Part shown: in pieces, positions 8,041 through 16,866 of the stretch
Numbering within the stretch: the stretch's first letter is position 1
Layout: every line of letters begins with the position of its first letter
Assembly (NCBI RefSeq): GCF_017115085.1
Contig: NZ_JABXKJ010000086.1
Span: 1-36,574 of the forward strand
Length of the DNA: 36,574 bases
From: Nostoc sp. NMS7
GTDB taxonomy: Bacteria > Cyanobacteriota > Cyanobacteriia > Cyanobacteriales > Nostocaceae
Reading direction: 5' to 3'
Notes under the pieces: model-generated
What the model saw: only the letters and a program-made list of their open reading frames with translations
What the model was told of the DNA's origin: nothing
Databases searched by the model: none
Translations under genes and position numbers: made by a program

Positions 8041-8208
8041 ATGACAACCCCAATTTTTTCTAGTATAGCAGCGTTAATCTTAGAGAAGTATAGTAAGCAA
8101 ATTCCAGCATTGGATTTAATTGACGCACTGCTCACAAGTTGTAAACATTTGAGACATGAGAAGGAACGTCAAGGTAAAGGTTTAATTAAGGTAATCGCAG
8201 CCCTATGA
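8041..8208 (+). CDS. 55-aa protein coupled to the NACHT gene
   Basis: The ORF begins ATG ACA ACC CCA and ends with TGA overlapping the NACHT start (ATGA at 8205-8208), the classic arrangement for translational coupling. The product, MTTPIFSSIAALILEKYSKQ then IPALDLIDALLTSCKHLRHE..., is predicted helical with a basic C-terminus ([15 protein letters not shown]). Function is unknown. Position suggests a partner or regulator of the NACHT protein, which is an inference. It is under 60 codons and easily missed. Confidence 0.6.
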   Translation: MTTPIFSSIAALILEKYSKQIPALDLIDALLTSCKHLRHEKERQGKGLIKVIAAL

Positions 8209-10715
8209 AACTTAACGAAAGTCAAATTGCCAAAATTGACCCTCTGCTTAAGGGAGTTTTGATGGAGGCTAAGAGAAATAAAGTAATTCGAGCAATTATG
8301 AGTTTAGGGGACGAAAATCAAATTAGATTAAATGCTAGCAATTCATCACTGGAACCTCAGCAATTTACATCATCTGAGGCTGATCAACAGGCATTAATTG
8401 ATCAGCGTAAAAACCAACTAACCGAGGTGCTAGGTGATACTATTGAAGAACTCGAACAACTTTCTTTGAAACCTGTTGGAGATGTACTCAGCGGCGTTGT
8501 GATTGTAGAAGGTTCGGCTGATGCGATTTTGCGCTCATTAGCACTGTCTGGAGTTAACTATGTGACTTTAGATCAGCTGATTGCAGTGCCGGAAGTTGCA
8601 CCAGATGCAGTGGTTAAACATTTTGCTGACATTTATATAAACACACTTGACCTCCCTTTAGATGAGAAAACCACAAAATTAATTTATCAAGCATCTGAGC
8701 AATATATTATTAACTACCACAAGCGCTATAACAAGTTGCAAATATTGGGAATGCAACAGCCTGTAGATTTGGATTCAATCTACATAGCTGTACAATATTT
8801 ACAGCCAAGTGATATTTGGCGGTTGGAATCAATTGAAGCTTTAGACAATCTTTTTTGTGAAGCTGGAAAACGCAGATTTCAGCCTGAAGATGTTGAGCAG
8901 CAAGAAGGGATTAAAGTTGTAAATCAGCAGCAATATCTGATGGTACTTGGAGCAGCAGGTGCAGGCAAGTCTACATTTTTGCGGAAGATCGGATTAGAAG
9001 CACTCAAGGGAAAATCTGGTGAATTACAACATGAATGTATTCCGGTTTTCATTGAATTAAAACTATTGACTGATAGAGAAATTAATCTTGAAGAAGCTAT
9101 CAAGCAAGAAATGCGCTTGTGTCAGTTGCCCTTTGAAGCAGAATTTACTACCAAAGCCTTACAACAAGGTAAGTTATTAATTTTGCTAGATGGTTTGGAT
9201 GAAGTACCAACCGTAAACAGAGATTTATTAGTTAGGGAAATTCAAATTTTTCTTGAGCAATACAAAAAAAATCGGTTTATTATATCTTGCCGGACTACTG
9301 CTTATAAATCGCAGTTTAGGAATTTGATGGAAATTGCGATCGCAGATTTTGATGATGCTCAAATTCAGCTGTTTATTCAAAATTGGTATTCTTCAGAGGT
9401 AGATAGAAAAGCCGAAACTGCTGATAATTGCTGGGAGTTAATTAAAACCCAAGAATCAACTAAAGAGTTAGCTAAAACTCCGGTATTGTTAACTTTTCTC
9501 TGTTTGGTGTATGCGGAATCTCAAGACTTGCCTAAAAACCGAGCTACGGTTTACAGTGATGCTCTGGATATATTGCTCAAAAAATGGGCGGCGGAAAAAG
9601 GCATTCAAACCGCTCCCCTTTCGCGTCAGCTTGGCATCGATTTACAGAAAATTATCCTAACTGAGATTGCATATCACATCTTTAAATCACAACGGCTATT
9701 CTTATCTCACCAAGAACTTGTGAGTCAAATAAAAGAGTTTCTGCACAATAACGACAATGCACCCAAAGATTTAGACGTTGAGGCAATTCTCGATATTATA
9801 ACTATTCAGCAGGGAATTTTAGTAGAACGAACAAGGGATATTTACTGGTTTTCTCATCTGACACTACAAGAATATTTAACAGCACAATATATTGATAACG
9901 ATCGCCAAGTTGAGAAATTAGTTACTGAACATCTTATAGATAGACGCTGGAAAGAAGTGTTTTTGCTGGTAGCTGGGTTAATGCGGGGTGGTGCAGATGA
10001 GTTACTGTTGTTGATGGAAACAGAAGTGCAAAAGTACATTAATACACCGAAGTTGGAAGCGTTATTAAACTGGGCAGAACAGGTAACAGTTGGATCTGAA
10101 GGTAATTATAAGCCTGTGAGTAAACGTGCAGGTGCGATCGCCATCGTCAACGCCATCGCCAACGCCAATGCCATCGCTAACGCCATCGCCAATACCAACG
10201 CCATCGCCTACGCGATCGCTAACGCCACAGCCTACGCCTACGCCATCGCCTACGTCTATACCAGAGCCTACGTCTACGCCAGAGCCTATACCAACGCCAG
10301 AGCCTATGCCTATGCCTATGCGATCGCCTACGCCAACGACATCGCCAACGTCAACGCCAACGACATCACCAAAGCGAGCAATTACTCTCGTGAACTTGGA
10401 AAATTAAAAATCTTTAATAACATCAACTTTACTGTACTGATTGCTCGACTAGAAGCACTAAGAGCTAAAGTTACTGATGATCAACAACTACAAAAACCGC
10501 ATCTGGTATTTGCTGAACACCTCCAAAAAACTTTATTTAATGCTTTTAATCTCACGCAAGAAATGGTCAACTTATCTGAGCAAGAAGTGAAAGCACTCGG
10601 CGATTATCTCTACGCTAATCATCTTATTATTCAGTGTAAACAAGCAGCAGTGCGGGTGTCGCCCGAAACATGGGAAGCGATTGAGGCGCGAATGTTGTTG
10701 GTTCCAAGTGGTTAG
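8205..10715 (+). CDS. bacterial NACHT-domain NTPase, probable anti-phage protein
   Basis: 836 aa STAND NTPase. Walker A is [11 protein letters not shown] (249-259, K255). Walker B is [12 protein letters not shown] (D329, with D332 and E333 as the NACHT-type acidic pair). The sensor region [11 protein letters not shown] follows, then a winged-helix/superhelical part ([29 protein letters not shown]). Residues 1-245 form a helical N-terminal region without a recognised nuclease or toxin domain. Residues ~642-722 are a tract in which nearly every second residue is Ala ([23 protein letters not shown]), encoded by 6-bp repeats. A folded C-terminal helical domain follows ([34 protein letters not shown]). 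Bacterial NACHT proteins are known phage-sensing defence factors. The specific trigger and effector here are unknown. Confidence 0.88.
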   Translation: MKLNESQIAKIDPLLKGVLMEAKRNKVIRAIMSLGDENQIRLNASNSSLEPQQFTSSEADQQALIDQRKNQLTEVLGDTIEELEQLSLKPVGDVLSGVVIVEGSADAILRSLALSGVNYVTLDQLIAVPEVAPDAVVKHFADIYINTLDLPLDEKTTKLIYQASEQYIINYHKRYNKLQILGMQQPVDLDSIYIAVQYLQPSDIWRLESIEALDNLFCEAGKRRFQPEDVEQQEGIKVVNQQQYLMVLGAAGAGKSTFLRKIGLEALKGKSGELQHECIPVFIELKLLTDREINLEEAIKQEMRLCQLPFEAEFTTKALQQGKLLILLDGLDEVPTVNRDLLVREIQIFLEQYKKNRFIISCRTTAYKSQFRNLMEIAIADFDDAQIQLFIQNWYSSEVDRKAETADNCWELIKTQESTKELAKTPVLLTFLCLVYAESQDLPKNRATVYSDALDILLKKWAAEKGIQTAPLSRQLGIDLQKIILTEIAYHIFKSQRLFLSHQELVSQIKEFLHNNDNAPKDLDVEAILDIITIQQGILVERTRDIYWFSHLTLQEYLTAQYIDNDRQVEKLVTEHLIDRRWKEVFLLVAGLMRGGADELLLLMETEVQKYINTPKLEALLNWAEQVTVGSEGNYKPVSKRAGAIAIVNAIANANAIANAIANTNAIAYAIANATAYAYAIAYVYTRAYVYARAYTNARAYAYAYAIAYANDIANVNANDITKASNYSRELGKLKIFNNINFTVLIARLEALRAKVTDDQQLQKPHLVFAEHLQKTLFNAFNLTQEMVNLSEQEVKALGDYLYANHLIIQCKQAAVRVSPETWEAIEARMLLVPSG
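10128..10379 (+). repeat. 6-bp periodic coding repeat inside the NACHT gene
   Basis: About 40 degenerate hexamers of the form GCCATC, GCCAAC, GCCTAC, GCCTAT lie in tandem, four positions (10134, 10215, 10320 and nearby) matching GCGATCGC-type HIP1 sequence. In frame they encode alternating Ala-X, where X is Ile, Asn, Tyr, Val or Arg. The expansion keeps the frame intact on both sides. Confidence 0.9.
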
Positions 10716-10750
10716 GGACTGACAAATAAAAAAATACTGAAACTTAAGTA

Positions 10751-10966
10751 TTTGTTACTACAACTTCAACTTTTGTTATAAACGCTCCATCTGTAGTTAC
10801 TACAACTCCAGTTGTTATAAGTAAAATAGAAGCTGTTGTGACGACAACTTCAACTTTTGTTATGAATGCTCCAGATGTACTTACTACAACTCCAGTTATT
10901 ATAAGGAAAATAAAAGCTGTTGTGACGACAACTTCAACTTTTGTTATGAATGCTCCAGATGTAGTT
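10751..10966 (+). repeat. 84-bp tandem repeat, about 2.6 copies
   Basis: Units start at 10751, 10835 and 10919, and the third is incomplete. Each carries ACAACTTCAACTTTTGTTAT and CTCCAGATGTA or a variant. The period is 84 bp (28 codons), and the frame VVTTTSTFVMNAPDV stays open through all copies, so the array either is or was coding. It lies between the NACHT gene and the carotenoid oxygenase. Confidence 0.85.
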
Positions 10967-11083
10967 AGAAACGTTGCAGTTGTTGTAACAAACCCTCAAG
11001 TTGTTGTGATTACCGGAAGTCTTGTAGCTAGGAATGCACAAGTTGTTGTTTTTCATCTTCACTATTATCGAACAGTAATTTAA
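10838..11083 (+). CDS. Val/Thr-rich repeat ORF, uncertain
   Basis: The frame is open from 10748 to TAA 11081. The first usable start is GTG 10838, giving 81 residues made of the 28-aa repeat, then VVTNPQVVVITGSLVARNAQ and a short tail. Strand-forming Val/Thr pairs suggest a repeat polypeptide or a decayed fragment of one. It ends one base before the oxygenase ATG, so the stretch may simply be its leader. No family is recognised. Confidence 0.25.
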   Translation: MTTTSTFVMNAPDVLTTTPVIIRKIKAVVTTTSTFVMNAPDVVRNVAVVVTNPQVVVITGSLVARNAQVVVFHLHYYRTVI

Positions 11084-11084
11084 T

Positions 11085-12542
11085 ATGCATACCATCGAGA
11101 AAAAGTCAATCAAAAAAGGCTGGGCAGGTGCGAACGCAGAACCGGCAAAAGAATTTCCTCTTACCCAACTGCCAATTCTTTCTGGCAAAATCCCAGATGG
11201 TTTGCGTGGTACACTTTACCGCAATGGACCAGGACGGCTAGAACGCGGTGGCATTCACATGGGACACTGGTTTGATGGAGATGGGGCGATTCTGGCTGTA
11301 AATTTTACCGTTGGCGAAGCCTCTCGTAGAGAAGGTATCGCAACCGGGGTTTATCGCTACGTGCAAACCTCTGGCTATCAAGAAGAAGCCGCAGCAGGTA
11401 AACTACTCTACGGCAATTATGGGATGACTGCACCAGGGCCAATTTGGAAGCAATGGCAAAAGCCCATCAAGAATGCTGCCAACACTTCCGTCTTAGCACT
11501 TCCAGATAAACTTTTGGCACTGTGGGAAGGTGGTAAACCCCACGCCCTCGATTTACAAACTTTAGAAACTTGGGGCGAAGATGATTTAGGGGGGTTAACT
11601 AAAGGATTAAGCTATTCTGCACATTGTAAACGTGACAAGCAAACAGGGGAGATTTTTAACTTTGGCATCAGCCCTGGACTAAATGCGACGCTTAATATTT
11701 ACAAAAGTGATCCGACTGGCAAAATTATCCAACAAGCCGTATACCAGCTAGATGGTGTACCATTGGTGCATGATTTTGTTTTAGCAGGACAATATATTGT
11801 ATTTTTCATTCCGCCAGTGCGGTTGAATGTCTTACCCGGGCTAATAGGGACAAACAACTATAGTGATTCGCTAGAGTGGAAACCTAGATTAGGAACTCAG
11901 ATTTTAGTTATTGACCGAGAAACCCTATCTGTGGTAAGTCGTGGAGAAACCGAACCTTGGTATCAATGGCATTTTGCGAATGGTTATGTAGATGCTAGCG
12001 GTTCAGTGATTGTGGATATTGCTCGTTATGAAGATTTTCAAACTAACCAATATCTCAAGGAAGTAGCGACAGGTGAGACTCACACCCCAGCTCAAAGTAC
12101 ACTAACGCGAGTTCATCTGCATCCTCAAACTGGCAAAGTTACGTCAATCCAGCAACTATTAAACCGACATTGTGAATTTCCGAATGTACCACAGCAAAAC
12201 GTGGGGCAAGCTTCTGGGTACACATATATGTCAACATTCCGCTTAGGAACAGATATTAGCCAAGAAGTAATAAATGCGATCGCCCGCTTCGACTACAAAA
12301 CCGAAACCCTCACCGAAGCAGACTTAGGAGAAAATCGCTATCCTTCCGAACCCATCCCCGCCCAAGACGCCCAAAACCCTGAACAAAGTTGGGTGCTAAC
12401 CGTTGTCTACGATGGTAATTCTCATAGTAGCGAAATTTGGATATTTGATAGCGATCGCCTAGACGCCGAACCCATTTGCAAACTAGGATTACCCAGCGTC
12501 ATACCCCACAGCTTCCACGGCACATGGAACCCAGCCCAATAA
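11085..12542 (+). CDS. carotenoid/apocarotenoid cleavage oxygenase (RPE65 family)
   Basis: 485 aa, usual family length. These non-haem iron enzymes cut a polyene double bond. The cyanobacterial apocarotenoid-15,15'-oxygenases turn apocarotenals into retinal. The four iron-ligand histidines are visible: H180 (YSAHCKRD), H229 (LVHDFVL), H296 (WHFANGY) and H475 (IPHSFHGTW). LRGTLYRNGPG and HWFDGDGAI near the N-terminus are also typical. Residues 77-84 (GEASRREG) look like an insertion encoded by a dispersed Nostoc repeat. The substrate cannot be told from sequence, but the close ACO-like N-terminus (GVYRYVQTSGY, GNYGMTAPGP) favours apocarotenals. Confidence 0.92.
   Translation: MHTIEKKSIKKGWAGANAEPAKEFPLTQLPILSGKIPDGLRGTLYRNGPGRLERGGIHMGHWFDGDGAILAVNFTVGEASRREGIATGVYRYVQTSGYQEEAAAGKLLYGNYGMTAPGPIWKQWQKPIKNAANTSVLALPDKLLALWEGGKPHALDLQTLETWGEDDLGGLTKGLSYSAHCKRDKQTGEIFNFGISPGLNATLNIYKSDPTGKIIQQAVYQLDGVPLVHDFVLAGQYIVFFIPPVRLNVLPGLIGTNNYSDSLEWKPRLGTQILVIDRETLSVVSRGETEPWYQWHFANGYVDASGSVIVDIARYEDFQTNQYLKEVATGETHTPAQSTLTRVHLHPQTGKVTSIQQLLNRHCEFPNVPQQNVGQASGYTYMSTFRLGTDISQEVINAIARFDYKTETLTEADLGENRYPSEPIPAQDAQNPEQSWVLTVVYDGNSHSSEIWIFDSDRLDAEPICKLGLPSVIPHSFHGTWNPAQ
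11312..11334 (+). repeat. dispersed CTCGTAGAGAAGG repeat inside a coding region
   Basis: GGCGAAGCCTCTCGTAGAGA-AGG closely resembles the intergenic sequence around 31876-31890 (AGCGTCTCGTAGAGAAGGG). Here it lies in frame in the carotenoid oxygenase gene, between FTV and the conserved ATGVYRYVQ. Confidence 0.6.
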
Positions 12543-12650
12543 CCCCTCAGCGTTCCTCCGCCCTTCCCTCAGCGTTCCTCTGCGTTAAAAAACTATTTGA
12601 TCAGACATAATTAATCGCAGTCAATCAAAAATCCCAAATTCTCTCCTCCT

Positions 12651-13235
12651 ATGCAATTACAAGAAAAACGCCACTATTCTCCCACAGAATACCTAGAACT
12701 AGAAATCATTTCCGAGTATCGTCATGAATATATAGATGGTCAAATTATACCCATGACAGGTGGAACACCAAATCACAATCAAATAGCTCTTAATCTAAGT
12801 GCAACCCTCAATTTTGCTTTGAAGAAGCGACAACCTTATCGAGTATTCATCGCTGATCAACGTCTATGGATTCCCAAAAAGCGAATTCATACATATCCTG
12901 ATGTAATGGTTGTTGCAGGTTCATTAGAATTTTCTGAGGGACGTAAAGATACAATTACTAATCCCTTAGTGATTTGTGAAGTGCTATCCAAATCTACCAG
13001 AAGCTATGACAGAGATGAAAAATTTGCGGCTTATCGCATCATCCCTAGTTTTCAGGAATATATTCTGATTGATCAATACAAAAATCATGTAGAACAATAT
13101 TCTAAAACTGACGGGAAAAAATGGCTTTTCTCAGAGTATGAAGAAGAGAATAGTATTCTCATATTATCCTCTATTCAATTTCAAATCCCTCTATCAGATA
13201 TTTATGATAAAGTTGACTTTGAGGCTAAAGAATAA
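12651..13235 (+). CDS. Uma2-family (DUF820) putative endonuclease
   Basis: 194 aa. The Uma2 family has a PD-(D/E)XK nuclease fold and is greatly expanded in cyanobacteria, and its biological role is unsettled. Typical features: the opening YSPTEYLELE, HEYIDGQIIPMTGGTPNHNQI, then the acidic core YPDVMVV and the strand NPLVICEVLSKSTRSYDRDEK. The acidic residue in PDV and E/K in ICEVLSKS would form the active site. Length and start fit the family. The gene stands alone 29 bp before miaB on the same strand. Confidence 0.92.
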   Translation: MQLQEKRHYSPTEYLELEIISEYRHEYIDGQIIPMTGGTPNHNQIALNLSATLNFALKKRQPYRVFIADQRLWIPKKRIHTYPDVMVVAGSLEFSEGRKDTITNPLVICEVLSKSTRSYDRDEKFAAYRIIPSFQEYILIDQYKNHVEQYSKTDGKKWLFSEYEEENSILILSSIQFQIPLSDIYDKVDFEAKE

Positions 13236-13263
13236 CCTCACTCTAACTGGTTAACTAAGCAAC

Positions 13264-14628
13264 ATGACCACTTCTAAACGCCATTACCACATCACTACCT
13301 TCGGTTGTCAGATGAATAAAGCTGACTCAGAGCGCATGGCTGGCGTTTTGGAAGACATGGGCTTTGAGTCGTGCGAAGATCCAAATAATGCAGATGTGAT
13401 TCTCTACAATACCTGCACAATTCGGGATAATGCCGAGCAAAAGGTATATTCCTACCTTGGCAGACAGGCGAAGCGTAAACATGAGCAGCCTGATTTAACC
13501 CTAATCGTTGCGGGTTGTGTTGCCCAGCAGGAAGGGGAAGCCCTATTGCGGCGAGTCCCAGAATTAGACTTAGTAATGGGGCCACAACACGCCAACCGTC
13601 TGAAAGATTTGCTAGAGTCAGTGTTTGACGGCAACCAAGTTGTGGCAACCGATTCGGTTCATATTATTGAAGATATCACCCAGCCGCGACGGGATAGTAA
13701 AGTCACAGCTTGGGTAAATGTAATTTACGGCTGTAACGAACGCTGCACTTATTGCGTCGTTCCCAACGTGCGCGGTGTCGAACAATCTCGCACACCGTCA
13801 GCTATCCGGGCTGAAATAGAAGAATTAGGACGCCAAGGTTATAAAGAAGTTACTCTACTCGGTCAAAATATTGACGCTTACGGCAGAGATTTGCCAGGAA
13901 CAACGCCAGAAGGTCGGCATCTGCACAACTTCACAGATTTACTTTATTATGTGCATGATCTGCCGGGGATTGAGAGATTAAGATTTGCTACTAGTCATCC
14001 CCGTTATTTTACAGAGAGATTAATTAAGGCTTGTGCTGAGTTGCCCAAAGTCTGCGAACACTTCCACATTCCCTTTCAATCTGGGGATAATGAACTTTTA
14101 AAGGCGATGTCGCGGGGTTATACCCATGAAAAATATCGCCGGATTATCGATACGATTCGGCGGTATATGCCAGATGCTTCAATTAGTGCTGATGCGATTG
14201 TCGGTTTTCCTGCGGAGACAGAAGCACAGTTTGAAAATACTCTGAAACTGGTGGAAGATATTGGCTTTGATATGTTGAATACAGCAGCATATTCGCCGCG
14301 TCCAGGGACACCCGCCGCTTTCTGGGACAATCAACTGAGTGAAGAAATTAAAAGCGATCGCCTGCAAAGGTTGAATCATTTAGTAAACTTGAAAGTAGCA
14401 GAGCGATCGCAACGTTACTTTGGACGCATTGAATCCGTTTTAGTAGAAGACCAAAATCCAAAAGATCAAACCCAGGTGATGGGACGTACTGGCGGTAATC
14501 GTCTGACATTTTTCAGTGGCGACATCAAAGAATTGCAAGGGCAGTTAGTCAAGGTAAAAATTACCGAAGTTCGCCCTTTTAGTTTGACAGGTGAACCAGT
14601 TGAAATCAAACAAGCCTTATCTCTCTGA
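13264..14628 (+). CDS. miaB: tRNA-2-methylthio-N6-isopentenyladenosine synthase (MiaB)
   Basis: 454 aa radical-SAM methylthiotransferase that adds a methylthio group to i6A37 of tRNAs reading U-starting codons. The N-terminal UPF0004 domain holds the auxiliary cluster cysteines C15 ([12 protein letters not shown]), C51 ([12 protein letters not shown]) and C85 ([10 protein letters not shown]). The radical-SAM triad is C157, C161, C164 ([13 protein letters not shown]). GLNPR-equivalent segments ([29 protein letters not shown]) and a C-terminal TRAM domain ([26 protein letters not shown]) complete the family's layout. Confidence 0.96.
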   Translation: MTTSKRHYHITTFGCQMNKADSERMAGVLEDMGFESCEDPNNADVILYNTCTIRDNAEQKVYSYLGRQAKRKHEQPDLTLIVAGCVAQQEGEALLRRVPELDLVMGPQHANRLKDLLESVFDGNQVVATDSVHIIEDITQPRRDSKVTAWVNVIYGCNERCTYCVVPNVRGVEQSRTPSAIRAEIEELGRQGYKEVTLLGQNIDAYGRDLPGTTPEGRHLHNFTDLLYYVHDLPGIERLRFATSHPRYFTERLIKACAELPKVCEHFHIPFQSGDNELLKAMSRGYTHEKYRRIIDTIRRYMPDASISADAIVGFPAETEAQFENTLKLVEDIGFDMLNTAAYSPRPGTPAAFWDNQLSEEIKSDRLQRLNHLVNLKVAERSQRYFGRIESVLVEDQNPKDQTQVMGRTGGNRLTFFSGDIKELQGQLVKVKITEVRPFSLTGEPVEIKQALSL

Positions 14629-14659
14629 GAAAATAGATATAGGCGTGAAATTAAATATG

Positions 14660-14839
14660 CGTTATCCATAACTCTTGTAGAGACGTAGCAGTGCTACGTC
14701 TACAACTGTATTTGGTGAAGATGTTTTACCTGGGTTTGAATTGAACTTAAATAAAGTATGGTGAAAAGTGCAAATTCAACTTTTCGTTAATTTCCGTTAT
14801 CCAAAACCCTTGTAGAGACGTAGCAATGCTACTTCTCTA
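14660..14839. repeat. paired direct repeats with hairpin TAGAGACGTAGCA
   Basis: Two related segments (about 14660-14704 and 14795-14839) share CGTTATCCAWAAC and CTTGTAGAGACGTAGCA. Each contains a hairpin, perfect in the first (GACGTAGC/GCTACGTC) and decayed in the second. This is a dispersed cyanobacterial intergenic repeat family. Confidence 0.7.
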
Positions 14840-14895
14840 GATTGTTTTTCACTCTTATATCTGTACAAAAATCGGAAAACCCTCTTTCCCCTGCC

Positions 14896-15321
14896 CTATT
14901 TCACCTTGACGCGGAAGCGAACAAAGCCATAAGAATTAGCTGGTGTGCCAGTTCCAGTTGATGCGGGTAGATTGGGTAAATCTGATATCTTGTATCAGTT
15001 CCAACAACCGCCTCAGAATGAATTCTGAGGCTAATAGCTAAAGTCTTCTAAAGAAGACTGAGCAAAAGTTTGAGTCCACTAAGCGTGGAGTTGAGCTATC
15101 AGCCCAGAACTTGAGTTCTGGGCGGGCGATGGTGCTAATTGAGAATGGTGCAAGATGTCAGGTAAATCGGAACTCCGGGTGATATTCACCACCACAGCTC
15201 CATTGATATTAATACTACAGGATGATAGTATACCTGATTCGTCAGCTGTATAAAAATGTCCGCGATCACCATCCTGTGCATTGGTAAGATAAGCGTCTAC
15301 TTGTTTTAGTGTAAATATTAA
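14896..15321 (-). pseudogene. C-terminal fragment of a surface-type protein, split by a MITE
   Basis: Read on the minus strand, 15321 to 15161 encodes KQVDAYLTNAQDGDRGHFYT and onward to NITRSSDLP, with no start. After the MITE (14983-15160) the frame resumes as SDLPNLPASTGTGTPANSYG and ends FVRFRVKVK at TAG 14896-14898. Removing the element and one 8-bp duplicate rejoins the two parts in frame exactly. The ending resembles repeat-containing exported proteins of cyanobacteria, but the family is not identified. No start or upstream part survives, so the gene was already 5'-truncated or lost its front later. Confidence 0.7.
14983..15160. mobile_element. 178-bp MITE with 8-bp target duplication
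   Basis: The element is bounded by GGTAAATC at 14975-14982 and again at 15161-15168. Its ends form ~22-bp imperfect inverted repeats (TGATATCTTGTATCAG at the left, reverse complement TGACATCTTGCACCAT at the right, 17 of 22 matching). Between them lie compact palindromes: CCTCAGAAT-GA-ATTCTGAGG, AGTCTTCT-AA-AGAAGACT, a decayed one near 15074, and CCCAGAACT-TG-AGTTCTGGG. There is no coding capacity. It is non-autonomous and the mobilising transposase is not in the window. Confidence 0.8.
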
Positions 15322-15372
15322 TTACGGGGATTACTGACATCAAAGTTTTACAATAATCATTCCTTTCAATAC

Positions 15373-15407
15373 CAAACATACCCGACAATTTTTGTCGGGT
15401 ATGTTTG
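15373..15407. terminator. perfect 15-bp hairpin upstream of thrC
   Basis: CAAACATACCCGACA, loop ATTTT, and the exact complement, 65 bp before the thrC start. Flanking ACC and GGT extend the symmetry across a short gap. It could be a terminator/attenuator in the thrC leader or a dispersed repeat. No antiterminator partner or leader peptide is visible. Confidence 0.55.
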
Positions 15408-15471
15408 ACTGGTATTTTTGCTCGTGTTACTATTCAGGCAACAGCGACAGAGAAACAGGGAAAGCTAGTTT

Positions 15472-16776
15472 ATGACTCAGGCAATCACAACCCAAACCAA
15501 AGCCAGCACTGCCTACTTTCAAGCCTTGAAATGTAAGGAATGTGGTGCAGAATATGAACTCAAAGCCACTAATGTTTGTGAGTTGTGCTTTGGGCCGTTA
15601 GAAGTTAAATATGACTACAGCGCCCTACGGCTAACTGTCAGTCGTGAAACAATTCAAGCTGGTCCCAATTCAATTTGGCGCTACCGTCCCTTTTTGCCTG
15701 TCGCAACTGACAATGTTATAGATGTAGGAACGGGTATGACTCCCTTGGTTCGTTCCCACCGTCTTGCCCGCCGCCTGGGTCTAAATAAGCTTTATATAAA
15801 AAATGATGCCGTTAATATGCCCACCCTGAGCTTTAAGGATCGGGTAGTATCAGTTGCCCTCTCTAGGGCGCGGGAGTTGGGTTTCACTACTGTTTCTTGC
15901 GCTAGCACTGGTAACTTGGCAAATTCTACAGCTGCGATCGCAGCTCATGCCGGTTTAGATTGCTGTGTGTTCATCCCCGCAGATTTAGAAGCCGGTAAAA
16001 TTATCGGTAGCCTGATTTATAGTCCCACCCTGATGGCCGTCAAGGGTAACTACGATCAAGTAAATCGTCTCTGTTCAGAAGTTGCTAATACATACGGTTG
16101 GGGTTTTGTCAACATTAATCTGCGTCCTTATTACTCTGAAGGTTCCAAGACGCTAGGCTTTGAAGTTGCTGAACAACTAGGCTGGGAACTACCTGATCAT
16201 GTTGTTGCTCCCTTGGCATCTGGTTCACTATTTACAAAAATTTATAAAGGTTTCCAAGAATTTATAGAAGTTGGTTTGGTTGAAAGCAAGAATGTCCGTT
16301 TCAGTGGCGCTCAAGCAGAAGGTTGTTCACCCATCGCCCAAGCCTTTAAAGAAGGACGCGACTTTATTAAGCCAGTCAAACCGAATACCATTGCGAAATC
16401 GCTAGCGATCGGCAACCCAGCAGACGGCATTTATGCTGTGGAGTTAGCTCAGAAGACTGGTGGTAACATTGAATCAGTGAATGATGCAGAAATTATTGAT
16501 GGCATCAAGCTGCTGGCAGAAACCGAAGGTATCTTTACAGAAACGGCTGGTGGAACAACCGTTGCCGTGCTGAAAAAATTGGTAGAAGCTGGCAAAATTG
16601 ATCCAGATGAAACTACTGTGGTTTACATCACCGGCAATGGTCTAAAAACCCAAGAAGCAATCCAAGGCTATGTTGGCGAACCCTTGACTATTGATGCTAA
16701 ACTAGATAGTTTTGAACGGGCTTTAGAGCGATCGCGTACTCTCGAACGCTTGGAATGGCAACAAGTCCTCGTTTAG
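15472..16776 (+). CDS. thrC: threonine synthase
   Basis: 434 aa PLP enzyme that converts O-phospho-L-homoserine to L-threonine, the last step of the pathway and the source of substrate for IlvA. An N-terminal zinc-ribbon-like segment has C21/C24 and C36/C39. The PLP lysine is K122 in LSFKDRVV. STGNLANS is the cofactor-phosphate loop region. The C-terminus carries VVYITGNGLKTQEA. ATG 15472 gives a family-typical start. The next gene on the strand, 90 bp away, encodes a CysO/MoaD-like sulfur carrier. Confidence 0.95.
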   Translation: MTQAITTQTKASTAYFQALKCKECGAEYELKATNVCELCFGPLEVKYDYSALRLTVSRETIQAGPNSIWRYRPFLPVATDNVIDVGTGMTPLVRSHRLARRLGLNKLYIKNDAVNMPTLSFKDRVVSVALSRARELGFTTVSCASTGNLANSTAAIAAHAGLDCCVFIPADLEAGKIIGSLIYSPTLMAVKGNYDQVNRLCSEVANTYGWGFVNINLRPYYSEGSKTLGFEVAEQLGWELPDHVVAPLASGSLFTKIYKGFQEFIEVGLVESKNVRFSGAQAEGCSPIAQAFKEGRDFIKPVKPNTIAKSLAIGNPADGIYAVELAQKTGGNIESVNDAEIIDGIKLLAETEGIFTETAGGTTVAVLKKLVEAGKIDPDETTVVYITGNGLKTQEAIQGYVGEPLTIDAKLDSFERALERSRTLERLEWQQVLV

Positions 16777-16860
16777 TTATGAGTTATGAGTTATGAGTTT
16801 TTTTATTCATAACTCCTAACTCCTGACTCCTGACTCTTAACTCCTAACTCCTAATTTTGT
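16777..16860. repeat. inverted heptamer tandem repeats between thrC and the sulfur-carrier gene
   Basis: GAGTTAT heptamers are repeated directly at the left (TTATGAG x3). CTCCTAA and CTCCTGA heptamers repeat at the right and are roughly complementary to them. A TTTTTTTA run lies between, so the transcript could fold into a long imperfect hairpin. This is STRR-type sequence. Confidence 0.75.
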
Positions 16861-16866
16861 ATTTCT

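Noticed and set aside
10126..10407. 93-codon ORF of alternating Pro (SPTPSPTP...)
   Set aside because: Shadow of the 6-bp repeat in the NACHT gene in another frame. The NACHT frame is continuous on both sides.
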